From Nitrospirota bacterium (GTDB taxonomy: Bacteria > Nitrospinota_A > UBA7883 > JACRGQ01), in contig JAJRYM010000096.1 of the NCBI GenBank assembly GCA_024275775.1, forward strand, positions 1 through 21,853: 21,853 nucleotides of DNA, written 5' to 3'. The translations under genes and the position numbers were made by a program. Shown here one piece after another: positions 17,301-21,853 of the stretch. Position 1 is the first letter of the stretch, and each line of letters opens with the position of its first letter. The notes under the pieces are model-generated. The model was not told where the DNA came from and made no database searches. It was given only the letters and a program-made list of their open reading frames with translations.

Positions 17301-18415
17301 TTCTGAATAATAATCGTTACGATATCTTCGGTTGCAGAGGTATTGGCATCCAGAATAACCTCGCCGGTTTTCATATTGATAATATCCTTGGCGATAAACG
17401 CTCCTACGAGCTGTGAACTGTCTATCCTGAACTTTTCGATGCCGGCGGCGCGGCATTTCCTGAGCGCCCCTTTTGTTATTTTCCTGCCGGCCCTTAAAAC
17501 CGCCTCGCCCGTTTTGGGATGTTTGACGTCCTCCACCGGCTTGAAGCCGAGGAGGGAGGACTGGTCGTTAATCTGAGCGTAAAAATGCCCGCTTTCAGAT
17601 TCGTATTCTATAACCTGGAAATCATAGAAATGCTCCAGAAGCTCATTGGTCTCATAGCCCAGAGCTTTCAGAAGAACGGTGCAGGGGAATTTCTTTCTCC
17701 TATCGATTCGCACCTGGCATATGTCCTTCGTATCGAACTCCAGATCCAGCCACGAACCTCTATGAGGAATAACGCGCGCGGAATAGATTGTTCTGCCCAG
17801 CTTAACTCCCTTGCCTTTTTCCTTTATGAAAAAAGCACCGGGCGAGCGGTGAAGCTGGCTTACGACAACCCGTTCCGTTCCGTTGATAACGAAAGTCCCG
17901 AAAGGAGTCATAAGCGGTATCTCTCCGAGGTATATCTTCTGCTCCTTTATTTCCCGGATGTCCATTTCTCCGGTCTCTTCATCCTTTTCCTTGAGAACAA
18001 GCCGCACGATAACCTTCAGCGGGTCGGCGTAGCTTACTCCTCTTTCACGGCAGTCCTGGATTGAATATTTCTGTTTGTATACAACTTCCGAACCGCACCT
18101 GTCGCAGGCTATGCCCGGCCCGCCGAGCCCTTTAAACTCGCCGCAACCGCAATGCCAGATGCCCAGCTCGTAGCCGACGTATTCGAGAATCGCGTCTTCC
18201 TTGTAATTCGTTATAGGAAAAATCGAGCGAAAAACCTCTTCTATTCCTCGGCTCTCCCGCTCATCGGGCTTTATTTTGAACTGTATAAGGTGTTCGAAAG
18301 ATTTCAGCTGAGTTTCCAGAAGATTGGGCATATCCAGCACAGCTCCAATCTTCGCAAAGCTGCTTCTTGTTATCGGGGATTTCCCGGCAACATACTCTGT
18401 AGTTTCAGTAGTCAT
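14336..18415 (-). CDS. rpoB: DNA-directed RNA polymerase beta subunit
   Basis: This is the second-largest RNA polymerase subunit, 1359 residues. The rifampicin-pocket region SQLSQFMDETNPLSALTHKR followed by RLSSLGPGGL keeps the residues equivalent to D516, H526 and S531 of E. coli, so no classic resistance change is visible. Further on are PWHGYNFEDAI, VKRKMQVGDKMAGRHGNKG, and the C-terminal FGGQRLGEMEVWALEGYG clamp region. A long coiled-coil insertion precedes VGDKMAGRHGNKG, as in many diderm bacteria. Unusually, residues 86-113 add a four-cysteine knuckle (C89, C91, C104, C107) between YELG and KYSIQDCRERG, where most beta subunits run on directly. ATG 18415 has AGGAGG nine bases upstream. 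The stop is TAG. Confidence 0.98.
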   Translation of the reverse strand: MTTETTEYVAGKSPITRSSFAKIGAVLDMPNLLETQLKSFEHLIQFKIKPDERESRGIEEVFRSIFPITNYKEDAILEYVGYELGIWHCGCGEFKGLGGPGIACDRCGSEVVYKQKYSIQDCRERGVSYADPLKVIVRLVLKEKDEETGEMDIREIKEQKIYLGEIPLMTPFGTFVINGTERVVVSQLHRSPGAFFIKEKGKGVKLGRTIYSARVIPHRGSWLDLEFDTKDICQVRIDRRKKFPCTVLLKALGYETNELLEHFYDFQVIEYESESGHFYAQINDQSSLLGFKPVEDVKHPKTGEAVLRAGRKITKGALRKCRAAGIEKFRIDSSQLVGAFIAKDIINMKTGEVILDANTSATEDIVTIIIQNQITRFEVLALDEQLKDTSFRDTLVIDGVENEEEALREIYKRMRPGDPPSPEPVKAFFHNLFFNEKRYDLSEVGRNKINEKLGLDFPPDQRILTKEDILATVKYLFALKNGKGVRDDIDHLGNRRVRSVGEQVASQFRIGMVRMEKTILDRMNIMDLATALPHDLINSKPITAAIKEFYAASQLSQFMDETNPLSALTHKRRLSSLGPGGLVRERAGFEVRDVHPTHYGRVCPVETPEGPNIGLIASLTTYARVNKYGFIETPYRKVVDNKIQDEIIYLNAAEEFKHNIAQANAPLDENRRFTNPQVIARSYGEVMSLPAEEIDLMDVSPSQVFSVAASLIPFLENDDANRALMGSNMQRQAVPPLRTEAPLVGTGMEKIMAKYSGTLVVARNAGTVINVDSKRIVVRCDASSGDEQNPRVDIYPLIKFGRSNQNTCINQKPLVAPGQKVKKGDALADGQATDRGELALGRNVLVGFLPWHGYNFEDAIILSESLIKRDIFTSVHIEEFEIETRDTKYGKEEITRDIPGLSEEAMKNIDESGIVRIGAKVHPGDILVCKLTPKGETLLSPEEKLLKAIFGEKAGNVTDTSFKVSPGVSGTVLKVKIFSRSGTEKDDRELAVIEEEKADIERNYQEEIKIIQQDRDGRIRSLLNGKSVTKAVAASDSGEKILSSGGTLTMEILGQIEGKALLKIEVSGKKAVSAEIQQIEESAAEHIRQLKANMNEQLAKLEKGDELPPGVIKMIKVYVAVKRKMQVGDKMAGRHGNKGVVSVIVPEEDMPRLEDGSPLEIILNPLGVPSRMNVGQLMETSLGMAAHALGVHFETPVFDGAREDDIRSLLKEANLPESGMRKLVDGKTGEPLDQKVFVGYIYMLKLHHLVEDKMHARSTGPYSLVTQQPLGGKAQFGGQRLGEMEVWALEGYGAAHTLQEMLTVKSDDVEGRKRMYEAIVKGDNTLQPGLPESFNVLVKELQALCLDISLDESEKRSTL

Positions 18416-18423
18416 AAACAGAT

Positions 18424-18429
18424 GCCTCC
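18424..18429 (-). promoter_or_regulatory. Ribosome binding site of rpoB
   Basis: A perfect AGGAGG lies about nine bases before the rpoB ATG and confirms the start at 18415. Confidence 0.8.
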
Positions 18430-18435
18430 TGGCAT

Positions 18436-18475
18436 AAAAAAATCAAACCCGTACCGGGGCAGGACGCACCGGCAC
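18436..18475 (-). terminator. Possible attenuator between rplL and rpoB
   Basis: In the 104-base gap, minus-strand hairpins are followed by TTTGATTTTTTT. One is a 7-bp stem GTGCCGG / CCGGTAC with an 11-base loop. An alternative tight CCCG-GTA-CGGG stem abuts the T-rich run. Such a partial terminator between rplL and rpoB is known in enterobacteria, where it lowers rpoBC expression relative to ribosomal proteins. The assignment here is by position and structure only. Confidence 0.45.
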
Positions 18476-18519
18476 ATCACGCAGTAAACTGTTTTCAGCT
18501 GTAAAGAGGAAAACAAAGA

Positions 18520-18900
18520 CTACTGAATCTCAACAATCGCGCCGGCTTCTTCAAGCTTGGCCTTAACCTGCTCGGCTTCTTCTTTGCTTACTTTTTCCTT
18601 TACTGCTTTCGGAGCGCTGTCCACCACACCTTTGGCCTCCTTAAGACCTAATCCGGTGATTTCCCTTACCGCCTTGATTACCTGTATTTTCTTGTCGCCT
18701 GGGCCAGAAAGCACAACGTTGAATTCCGTTTGCTCCTCTTCTGCGGTGGCGGCGCCCGCGTCGGGAGCGGCCGCGGCGGCTACCGGAGCGGCCGCTGTTA
18801 CGCCCCACTCATCTTCGAGCTCCTTCGTCAACTCGACGAGCTTTACAACCGACAGGTTGTTAAGAAAGTTTTTTATGTCCTCACTGGAAATATCAGCCAT
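18520..18900 (-). CDS. rplL: Ribosomal protein L7/L12 from internal start
   Basis: From ATG 18900 the frame encodes a normal-length 126-residue L7/L12. The N-terminal dimerisation helix (SSEDIKNFLNNLSVVKLVELTKELE) is followed by an Ala-rich hinge (about 40-60). The globular C-terminal domain has FNVVLSGPGDKKIQVIKAVR and LGLKEAKGVVDSAPKAVKE, the factor-binding surface. AAAGGAG lies eight bases before the ATG, inside the continuous L10 frame, so free L12 should be made by internal initiation. Free L12 is needed because each L10 binds several L12 dimers. The stop is TAG. Confidence 0.93.
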   Translation of the reverse strand: MADISSEDIKNFLNNLSVVKLVELTKELEDEWGVTAAAPVAAAAAPDAGAATAEEEQTEFNVVLSGPGDKKIQVIKAVREITGLGLKEAKGVVDSAPKAVKEKVSKEEAEQVKAKLEEAGAIVEIQ

Positions 18901-19443
18901 TACATCTTCTCCTTTAAAATCGGGATCGTTTTCGTTTTTTTCCTTTAAAGCGTTAAGCAAAAAAACAAATTTGCTTAAAACGCCGTTTAATACGTATAAA
19001 AATTGTCTGGGGCCGCCCGCCAAGGCGCTTAAGAACATGGCCAACAACACCGGCCTTGGCGGCAGTTTGCCGATTTTCATTACGCCTTTGGCATCGAAGA
19101 TTTCCCCTTCCACCATGCCGGCTATAATTTTAAGAGCGGCTTCCTTCTGTGAAAACTCGGCAACAAGCTTGGCCGCCGATACAGGGTTATCGTAACTGAT
19201 AGCAAGCGAAACCGGCCCCGTAAGCTTCCCGCAAAGCTCTTCAACCAAAGTGCCCTGAGAAGCGAGTTTTGCGAGACGGTTTTTAACAACCCGAAATTCA
19301 ACACTGCCTTCCCTCATCGAAGCCCGAAGAGAGTCCATATCCACAGCTTTTATGCCACTGTACTCAGCCTGCACCACGCTTACGGCGCGGCTGAACATCT
19401 CGTTCATTTCCGCTACTTTTTCTTTTTTTACTGTTGTCGGCAC
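18520..19443 (-). CDS. rplJ: Ribosomal protein L10 reading in frame into L7/L12 (L10-L12 fusion ORF)
   Basis: One open frame of 307 codons holds two complete ribosomal stalk proteins. Residues 1 to about 172 are L10, the rRNA-binding base of the stalk: EFRVVKNRLAKLA, then KLTGPVSLA, then the C-terminal helix that binds L12 dimers, ending LLNALKEK. Residues 182-307 are L7/L12. They are joined by about ten linker residues (N-E-N-D-P-D-F-K-G-E-D-V) with no stop codon. The start is GTG 19443 behind AAGGAAAAGGAAAA. Normally L10 ends before rplL. Just before the linker is an A7C run (18941-18934); a one-base slip either way would end L10 near the rplL start. The fusion may be real, frameshift-controlled, or caused by one wrong base in the homopolymer. 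Confidence 0.9.
   Translation of the reverse strand: MPTTVKKEKVAEMNEMFSRAVSVVQAEYSGIKAVDMDSLRASMREGSVEFRVVKNRLAKLASQGTLVEELCGKLTGPVSLAISYDNPVSAAKLVAEFSQKEAALKIIAGMVEGEIFDAKGVMKIGKLPPRPVLLAMFLSALAGGPRQFLYVLNGVLSKFVFLLNALKEKNENDPDFKGEDVMADISSEDIKNFLNNLSVVKLVELTKELEDEWGVTAAAPVAAAAAPDAGAATAEEEQTEFNVVLSGPGDKKIQVIKAVREITGLGLKEAKGVVDSAPKAVKEKVSKEEAEQVKAKLEEAGAIVEIQ
18934..18940 (-). other. A-AAA-AAC slippery heptamer at the L10/L12 junction
   Basis: In the L10 frame the codons GAA-AAA-AAC form X-XXY-YYZ, a known -1 frameshift heptamer. A -1 slip would give a basic tail K-K-R-K-R-S-R-F and a TAA. A +1 shift, or loss of one A, would give T-K-T-I-P-I-L-K-E-K-M and a TAA that overlaps the rplL ATG as TAATG. 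The motif is seen; its use is not shown. Confidence 0.4.
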
Positions 19444-19470
19444 TTTTCCTTTTCCTTACTCAATAGTCGA

Positions 19471-20175
19471 TCATGAAAGTGAAAGAGCAGTGACTGCTTC
19501 ATCAATCATGAGGCCGGGCCCCATGGTGGTGGAAATAGTTATGCCCTTTATATAAGTACCTTTGGCGGCCGAAGGTTTAAGGCGAAGCACGGTTTCAAGA
19601 AAAGCCTTGGCATTGTTCAAAAGCTTTTCCTGGTCGAAACTGGCCTTCCCTATAGTGGCGTGAATCACGCCGCCCTTATCCACTCGAAACTCAACCCGCC
19701 CCTTTCGTATCTCGTCGATTGCCTTTTTAACATCGAAAGTCACAGTACCCGATTTGGGGTTAGGCATAAGACCTCTGGGGCCAAGCACCTTGCCGAGTTT
19801 GCCGACCAGGCCCATCATGTCGGGGGTTGATACGGCAACGTCGAACTCAAGCCAGCCCCCCTTTATTTTTTCAGCCATATCTTCTGCGCCAACATGGTCG
19901 GCGCCGGCTTCTTTCGCCTCCATCTCCTTTTCGCCTTTCGCGAAAACCAGAATACGACTATTTTTCCCCGTGCCGCCCGGAAGCACAACAGAGCCTCTCA
20001 CCATCTGGTCGGCTTTAGTGGGATCAACGCCGAGATTGACGGCGATTTCCACCGTTTCGTCGAACTTGGCGGATTTAATGTTCCTGGCCAGTTCCACAGC
20101 GTCTGCGAGGGAATACTTTTTCCCTGTTTCGATTTTGGTCAAAGCCTCTTTTCTTTTTTTGCTAATCTGCGTCAT
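19471..20175 (-). CDS. rplA: Ribosomal protein L1
   Basis: L1 forms the mobile L1 stalk at the E site and often represses its own operon. The 234-residue protein has the normal N-terminus (SKKRKEALTKIE) and the RNA-binding signature near LGKVLGPRGLMPNPKSGTV, followed by the DKGGVIHATIGK region and the TMGPGL C-terminal end. I place the start at ATG 20175, one base after the rplK stop, with GAGGG five bases upstream. A TTG 15 bases further upstream (20190) would add five residues not seen in the family and overlap rplK. The rplJ start follows 27 bases after the stop. Confidence 0.97.
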   Translation of the reverse strand: MTQISKKRKEALTKIETGKKYSLADAVELARNIKSAKFDETVEIAVNLGVDPTKADQMVRGSVVLPGGTGKNSRILVFAKGEKEMEAKEAGADHVGAEDMAEKIKGGWLEFDVAVSTPDMMGLVGKLGKVLGPRGLMPNPKSGTVTFDVKKAIDEIRKGRVEFRVDKGGVIHATIGKASFDQEKLLNNAKAFLETVLRLKPSAAKGTYIKGITISTTMGPGLMIDEAVTALSLS

Positions 20176-20176
20176 A

Positions 20177-20605
20177 TTATCCCTCGACAATAATTCCCAT
20201 GCTACGGGCGGTTCCTTCGATAATTCTTATAGCCGCGTCATCGCTGGCGGCGTTCAAATCGTTCTGCTTTGTCCGCACTACTTCCAGCAACTGTGCGCGG
20301 GTTACCGTGCCGACCTTGTTTTTATTGGGCTCGGCCGAACCTTTGGCGATGCCCGCGGCCCTTTTAATCAGAATGGAAGCGGGCGGAGATTTTGTTATAA
20401 AGCTAAAGCTTCTGTCGGAGTAAACGGTTATCACAACCGGTATAATTAAACCTTCCTTGCCCTGCGTTTGGGAGTTGAAGGCTTTGCAGAATTCCATTAT
20501 GTTCACGCCGTGCTGGCCGAGCGCGGGACCTACTGGAGGAGACGGGTTAGCCTGTCCGGCAGGCACCTGAAGTTTGATGAACGCTGATATCTCTTTTTTT
20601 GCCAT
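20177..20605 (-). CDS. rplK: Ribosomal protein L11
   Basis: L11 binds the GTPase-associated rRNA near the base of the L10-L12 stalk. The 142 residues are of usual length. The N-terminal domain has KLQVPAGQANPSPPVGPALG, then GVNIMEFCKAFN. The RNA-binding C-terminal domain includes TKSPPASILIKRAAGI, followed by GTVTRAQLLEV and a final ARSMGIIVEG. ATG 20605 is four bases after the nusG TAG, and the next gene rplA begins one base after its TAA, so the pair is tightly coupled. Confidence 0.98.
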   Translation of the reverse strand: MAKKEISAFIKLQVPAGQANPSPPVGPALGQHGVNIMEFCKAFNSQTQGKEGLIIPVVITVYSDRSFSFITKSPPASILIKRAAGIAKGSAEPNKNKVGTVTRAQLLEVVRTKQNDLNAASDDAAIRIIEGTARSMGIIVEG

Positions 20606-20609
20606 TATC

Positions 20610-21137
20610 CTAAACCTTTTCTATCTGTGGAAAATCCAGTTCAACCGGAGTCGCCCTTCCGAAGATGGAGACCATCAGTTTAACCTTGCCCCGTTCCGGG
20701 TTTACTTCCTCAATTTTGCCTGAAAAATGGGTAAACGGCCCGTCAACAACCCTCACCGCGTCGCCAACACTGAAAGCGACTTTCAGGCGAGGTTTCTCCA
20801 CGGTTCCGGCAAGCTGATCCCGTATTCTCTTAACCTCCCTGTCGGGAAGCGGCGTGGGGCTTGCCCCGCCCAGAAACCCGGTAACATGCGCCTGCTCCTT
20901 GATGGCGTTGACCACCTGATCGTTAAAAGCGAGCTGAATGAGCACGTATCCCGGAAAAAATTTTCTCGATACGACTTTCTGCTTGCCGCTACGGAACTCC
21001 TTAACGTCTTCCATAGGCACAAGTATCTCCCCGAGGTAGTCTGAAAGACCAAGCTGGGCGAAACGCTCCTCAACAGCCAGCTTCACTTTGTGCTCGTACC
21101 CGGAGTACGAATGAATCACATACCACTTAAATTCCAA
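20610..21137 (-). CDS. nusG: Transcription termination/antitermination factor NusG
   Basis: NusG binds the RNA polymerase clamp and couples transcription to Rho or the ribosome. The 175-residue protein has the NGN domain (KWYVIHSYSGYEHKVK at the N-terminus, KFFPGYVLIQL near 80-90, HVTGFLGG near 104-111) and a C-terminal KOW domain from about 122 (VGDAVRVVDGPFTHFSGKI). The start is TTG 21137, because the WYV motif of the family begins four codons later and no ATG precedes it; AAGG lies nine bases upstream. It begins six bases after the secE stop. The stop is TAG. Confidence 0.97.
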   Translation of the reverse strand: MEFKWYVIHSYSGYEHKVKLAVEERFAQLGLSDYLGEILVPMEDVKEFRSGKQKVVSRKFFPGYVLIQLAFNDQVVNAIKEQAHVTGFLGGASPTPLPDREVKRIRDQLAGTVEKPRLKVAFSVGDAVRVVDGPFTHFSGKIEEVNPERGKVKLMVSIFGRATPVELDFPQIEKV

Positions 21138-21143
21138 CTTTAC

Positions 21144-21350
21144 TTACCTTATAAAATGTTGCACAAGTCTGGAGAGACCCCAGTCAACCACCGCCAGATA
21201 AAACCCGGCGATGAAAACCGAAATTATCACCACAACCGTAATCGCTGTCGATTCTTTCCTTGTCGGCCAGGAAACCTTGCGAAGCTCTTTTCTGGCCTCC
21301 TTAACAAACCTTATCCCGTCCGCAACGGGGTTCTTCCTTTTAACGCCCAA
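21144..21350 (-). CDS. secE: Preprotein translocase subunit SecE
   Basis: This small SecY-clamping subunit has one membrane segment. The conserved FVKEARKELRKVSWPTRKES amphipathic region is followed by a hydrophobic helix (about residues 36-55 of the protein). I prefer the TTG at 21350 (68 residues) because GGAG lies seven bases before it. The TTG two codons upstream (21356) has only one base between it and that site. No ATG is available. The gene follows tRNA-Trp and precedes nusG, the standard order. Confidence 0.95.
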   Translation of the reverse strand: MGVKRKNPVADGIRFVKEARKELRKVSWPTRKESTAITVVVIISVFIAGFYLAVVDWGLSRLVQHFIR

Positions 21351-21379
21351 TTTCAATCTCCGGTCATAAATCGCTTTGG

Positions 21380-21453
21380 CAGGCCAGGAGGGATTCGAAC
21401 CCCCAACACCCGGATTTGGAGTCCGGTGCTCTAACCGTTAGAGCTACTGGCCT
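21380..21453 (-). tRNA. trnW: tRNA-Trp (anticodon CCA)
   Basis: On the minus strand a 74-base cloverleaf folds completely: acceptor AGGCCAG / CTGGCCT, D stem GCTC / GAGC, anticodon stem CCGGA / TCCGG around the loop CTCCAAA (anticodon CCA), a 5-base variable loop, T stem GGGGG / CCCTC with loop TTCGAAT, and discriminator G. The 3' CCA is not encoded. It lies 20 bases after rpmG and just before secE, so it is probably processed from the same transcript. Confidence 0.97.
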
Positions 21454-21473
21454 CCCGGCACAAAACAGGTTTA

Positions 21474-21626
21474 TTAGACCTTATGCTCCTTATGAACAGT
21501 ATGTTTCCTGCAAAAACGGCAGTATTTTTTAAATTCAAACTTTTCCTGATGCAATTTTTTGTTCCTGGTCGTTGTGTAGTTTCTCTGCTTGCAGGAAGTG
21601 CATTGCAATCCAATAATATCTCTCAT
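21474..21626 (-). CDS. rpmG: Ribosomal protein L33
   Basis: This 50-residue protein is the small zinc-ribbon L33 of the large subunit. It starts MRDIIGLQCTSC, continues RNYTTTRNKK and FKKYCRFC, and ends with a basic HTVHKEHKV tail. C9-x2-C12 and C36-x2-C39 are all kept, so this is the zinc-binding (C+) form. ATG 21626 is 13 bases after the tuf stop, and the gene ends with two consecutive TAA codons. The order tuf-rpmG-tRNA-Trp-secE-nusG is widely conserved. Confidence 0.95.
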   Translation of the reverse strand: MRDIIGLQCTSCKQRNYTTTRNKKLHQEKFEFKKYCRFCRKHTVHKEHKV

Positions 21627-21639
21627 TTCCAGTTCCCGC

Positions 21640-21853
21640 TTACTCTACTATCTCTGTTACCACGCCCGCGCCGATGGTATGTCCGCCCTCGCGGATGGCG
21701 AAGCGAAGTTCTTTTTCACACGCTATCGGCGTATGCAGTTCGGCGTTAATGCTCACGTTGTCTCCCGGCATAACCATCTCAACCCCTTCAGGCAGAGTGA
21801 CGGAACCGGTAACGTCGGTAGTACGGAAATAAAACTGCGGACGGTAGCCGTTA
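21640..21853 (-). CDS. tuf: Elongation factor Tu, C-terminal 71 residues (5' part outside window)
   Basis: The last 71 codons of EF-Tu domain 3 are present, beginning NGYRPQFYFRTTDVTG, with VEMVMPGDNV in the middle and ending REGGHTIGAGVVTEIVE and TAA at 21642. EF-Tu delivers aminoacyl-tRNA to the ribosome. The G domain lies beyond the right edge. Confidence 0.97.
   Translation of the reverse strand, partial: NGYRPQFYFRTTDVTGSVTLPEGVEMVMPGDNVSINAELHTPIACEKELRFAIREGGHTIGAGVVTEIVE

Noticed and set aside
19471..20190. rplA starting at TTG 20190
   Set aside because: ATG 20175 has a better ribosome site (GAGGG, five bases), avoids overlap with rplK and matches the usual L1 N-terminus.
3355..21137. 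TAG used as a sense codon (alternative genetic code)
   Set aside because: TAG sits exactly at the expected C-terminal ends of rpoB, rpoC, nusG, rplL and the ClC gene, and a strong ribosome site follows the rpoB TAG. General recoding would fuse rpoB with rpoC and extend the others. Only the TAG in the SdhE-like gene is misplaced.
21431..21613. Minus-strand 60-codon frame overlapping rpmG and the tRNA
   Set aside because: It is out of frame with L33, which has all four zinc cysteines, and it runs into the tRNA-Trp gene.
1..21853. Mobile elements, CRISPR arrays or phage genes
   Set aside because: No transposase, integrase, terminal inverted repeats, spaced direct repeats or phage structural genes were seen; the only tandem array is the short 10-bp one before mraZ.

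Overview
The window is a block of chromosomal housekeeping genes. Every gene found lies on the minus strand, so the biological reading order runs from the right end to the left end. No mobile element, CRISPR array or phage gene was seen. The gene content points to a Gram-negative-type, probably anaerobic bacterium: RpoB carries the long beta insertion common in diderm lineages, a dcw-type cell-division cluster is present, and there is an anaerobe-style fumarase plus fumarate reductase operon. The phylum cannot be fixed from sequence reading alone; several unusual protein features suggest a deep-branching or candidate lineage.

Region A (21853 to about 10205, read leftward) is the classic translation/transcription block: tuf (3' end only), rpmG, tRNA-Trp(CCA), secE, nusG, rplK, rplA, rplJ, rplL, rpoB, rpoC. 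Two things stand out. L10 and L7/L12 are in one uninterrupted reading frame, with an A7C tract (a textbook A-AAA-AAC slippery heptamer) just before the junction. RpoB also has an extra four-cysteine insert whose spacing (CxC-x12-CxxC) is identical to the zinc-binding site at the N-terminus of RpoC in the same window.

Region B (10136 to 8382) is a single ClC-type chloride channel/transporter with a CBS pair, separated from rpoC by a hairpin.

Region C (8367 to 3316) is a tightly overlapping operon with its own likely promoter and terminator: a two-subunit class I fumarase (fumA, fumB), then a fumarate reductase/succinate dehydrogenase of the SdhABE/MfrABE kind (flavoprotein, iron-sulfur protein, and an HdrB-like CCG-domain subunit in place of a cytochrome b anchor). 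Together these interconvert malate, fumarate and succinate. The HdrB-like subunit is broken by an in-frame TAG at codon 17.

Region D (3278 to 1) is the start of a dcw cluster: a promoter and a five-unit 10-bp repeat array that looks like an MraZ operator, then mraZ, rsmH, ftsL and ftsI, the last cut by the window edge exactly at its KTG motif.

The most striking leads are the L10-L12 fusion, the RpoC-like zinc insert in RpoB, the amber codon in the SdhE-like gene, and the non-canonical MraZ box array paired with an MraZ whose second signature is degenerate.
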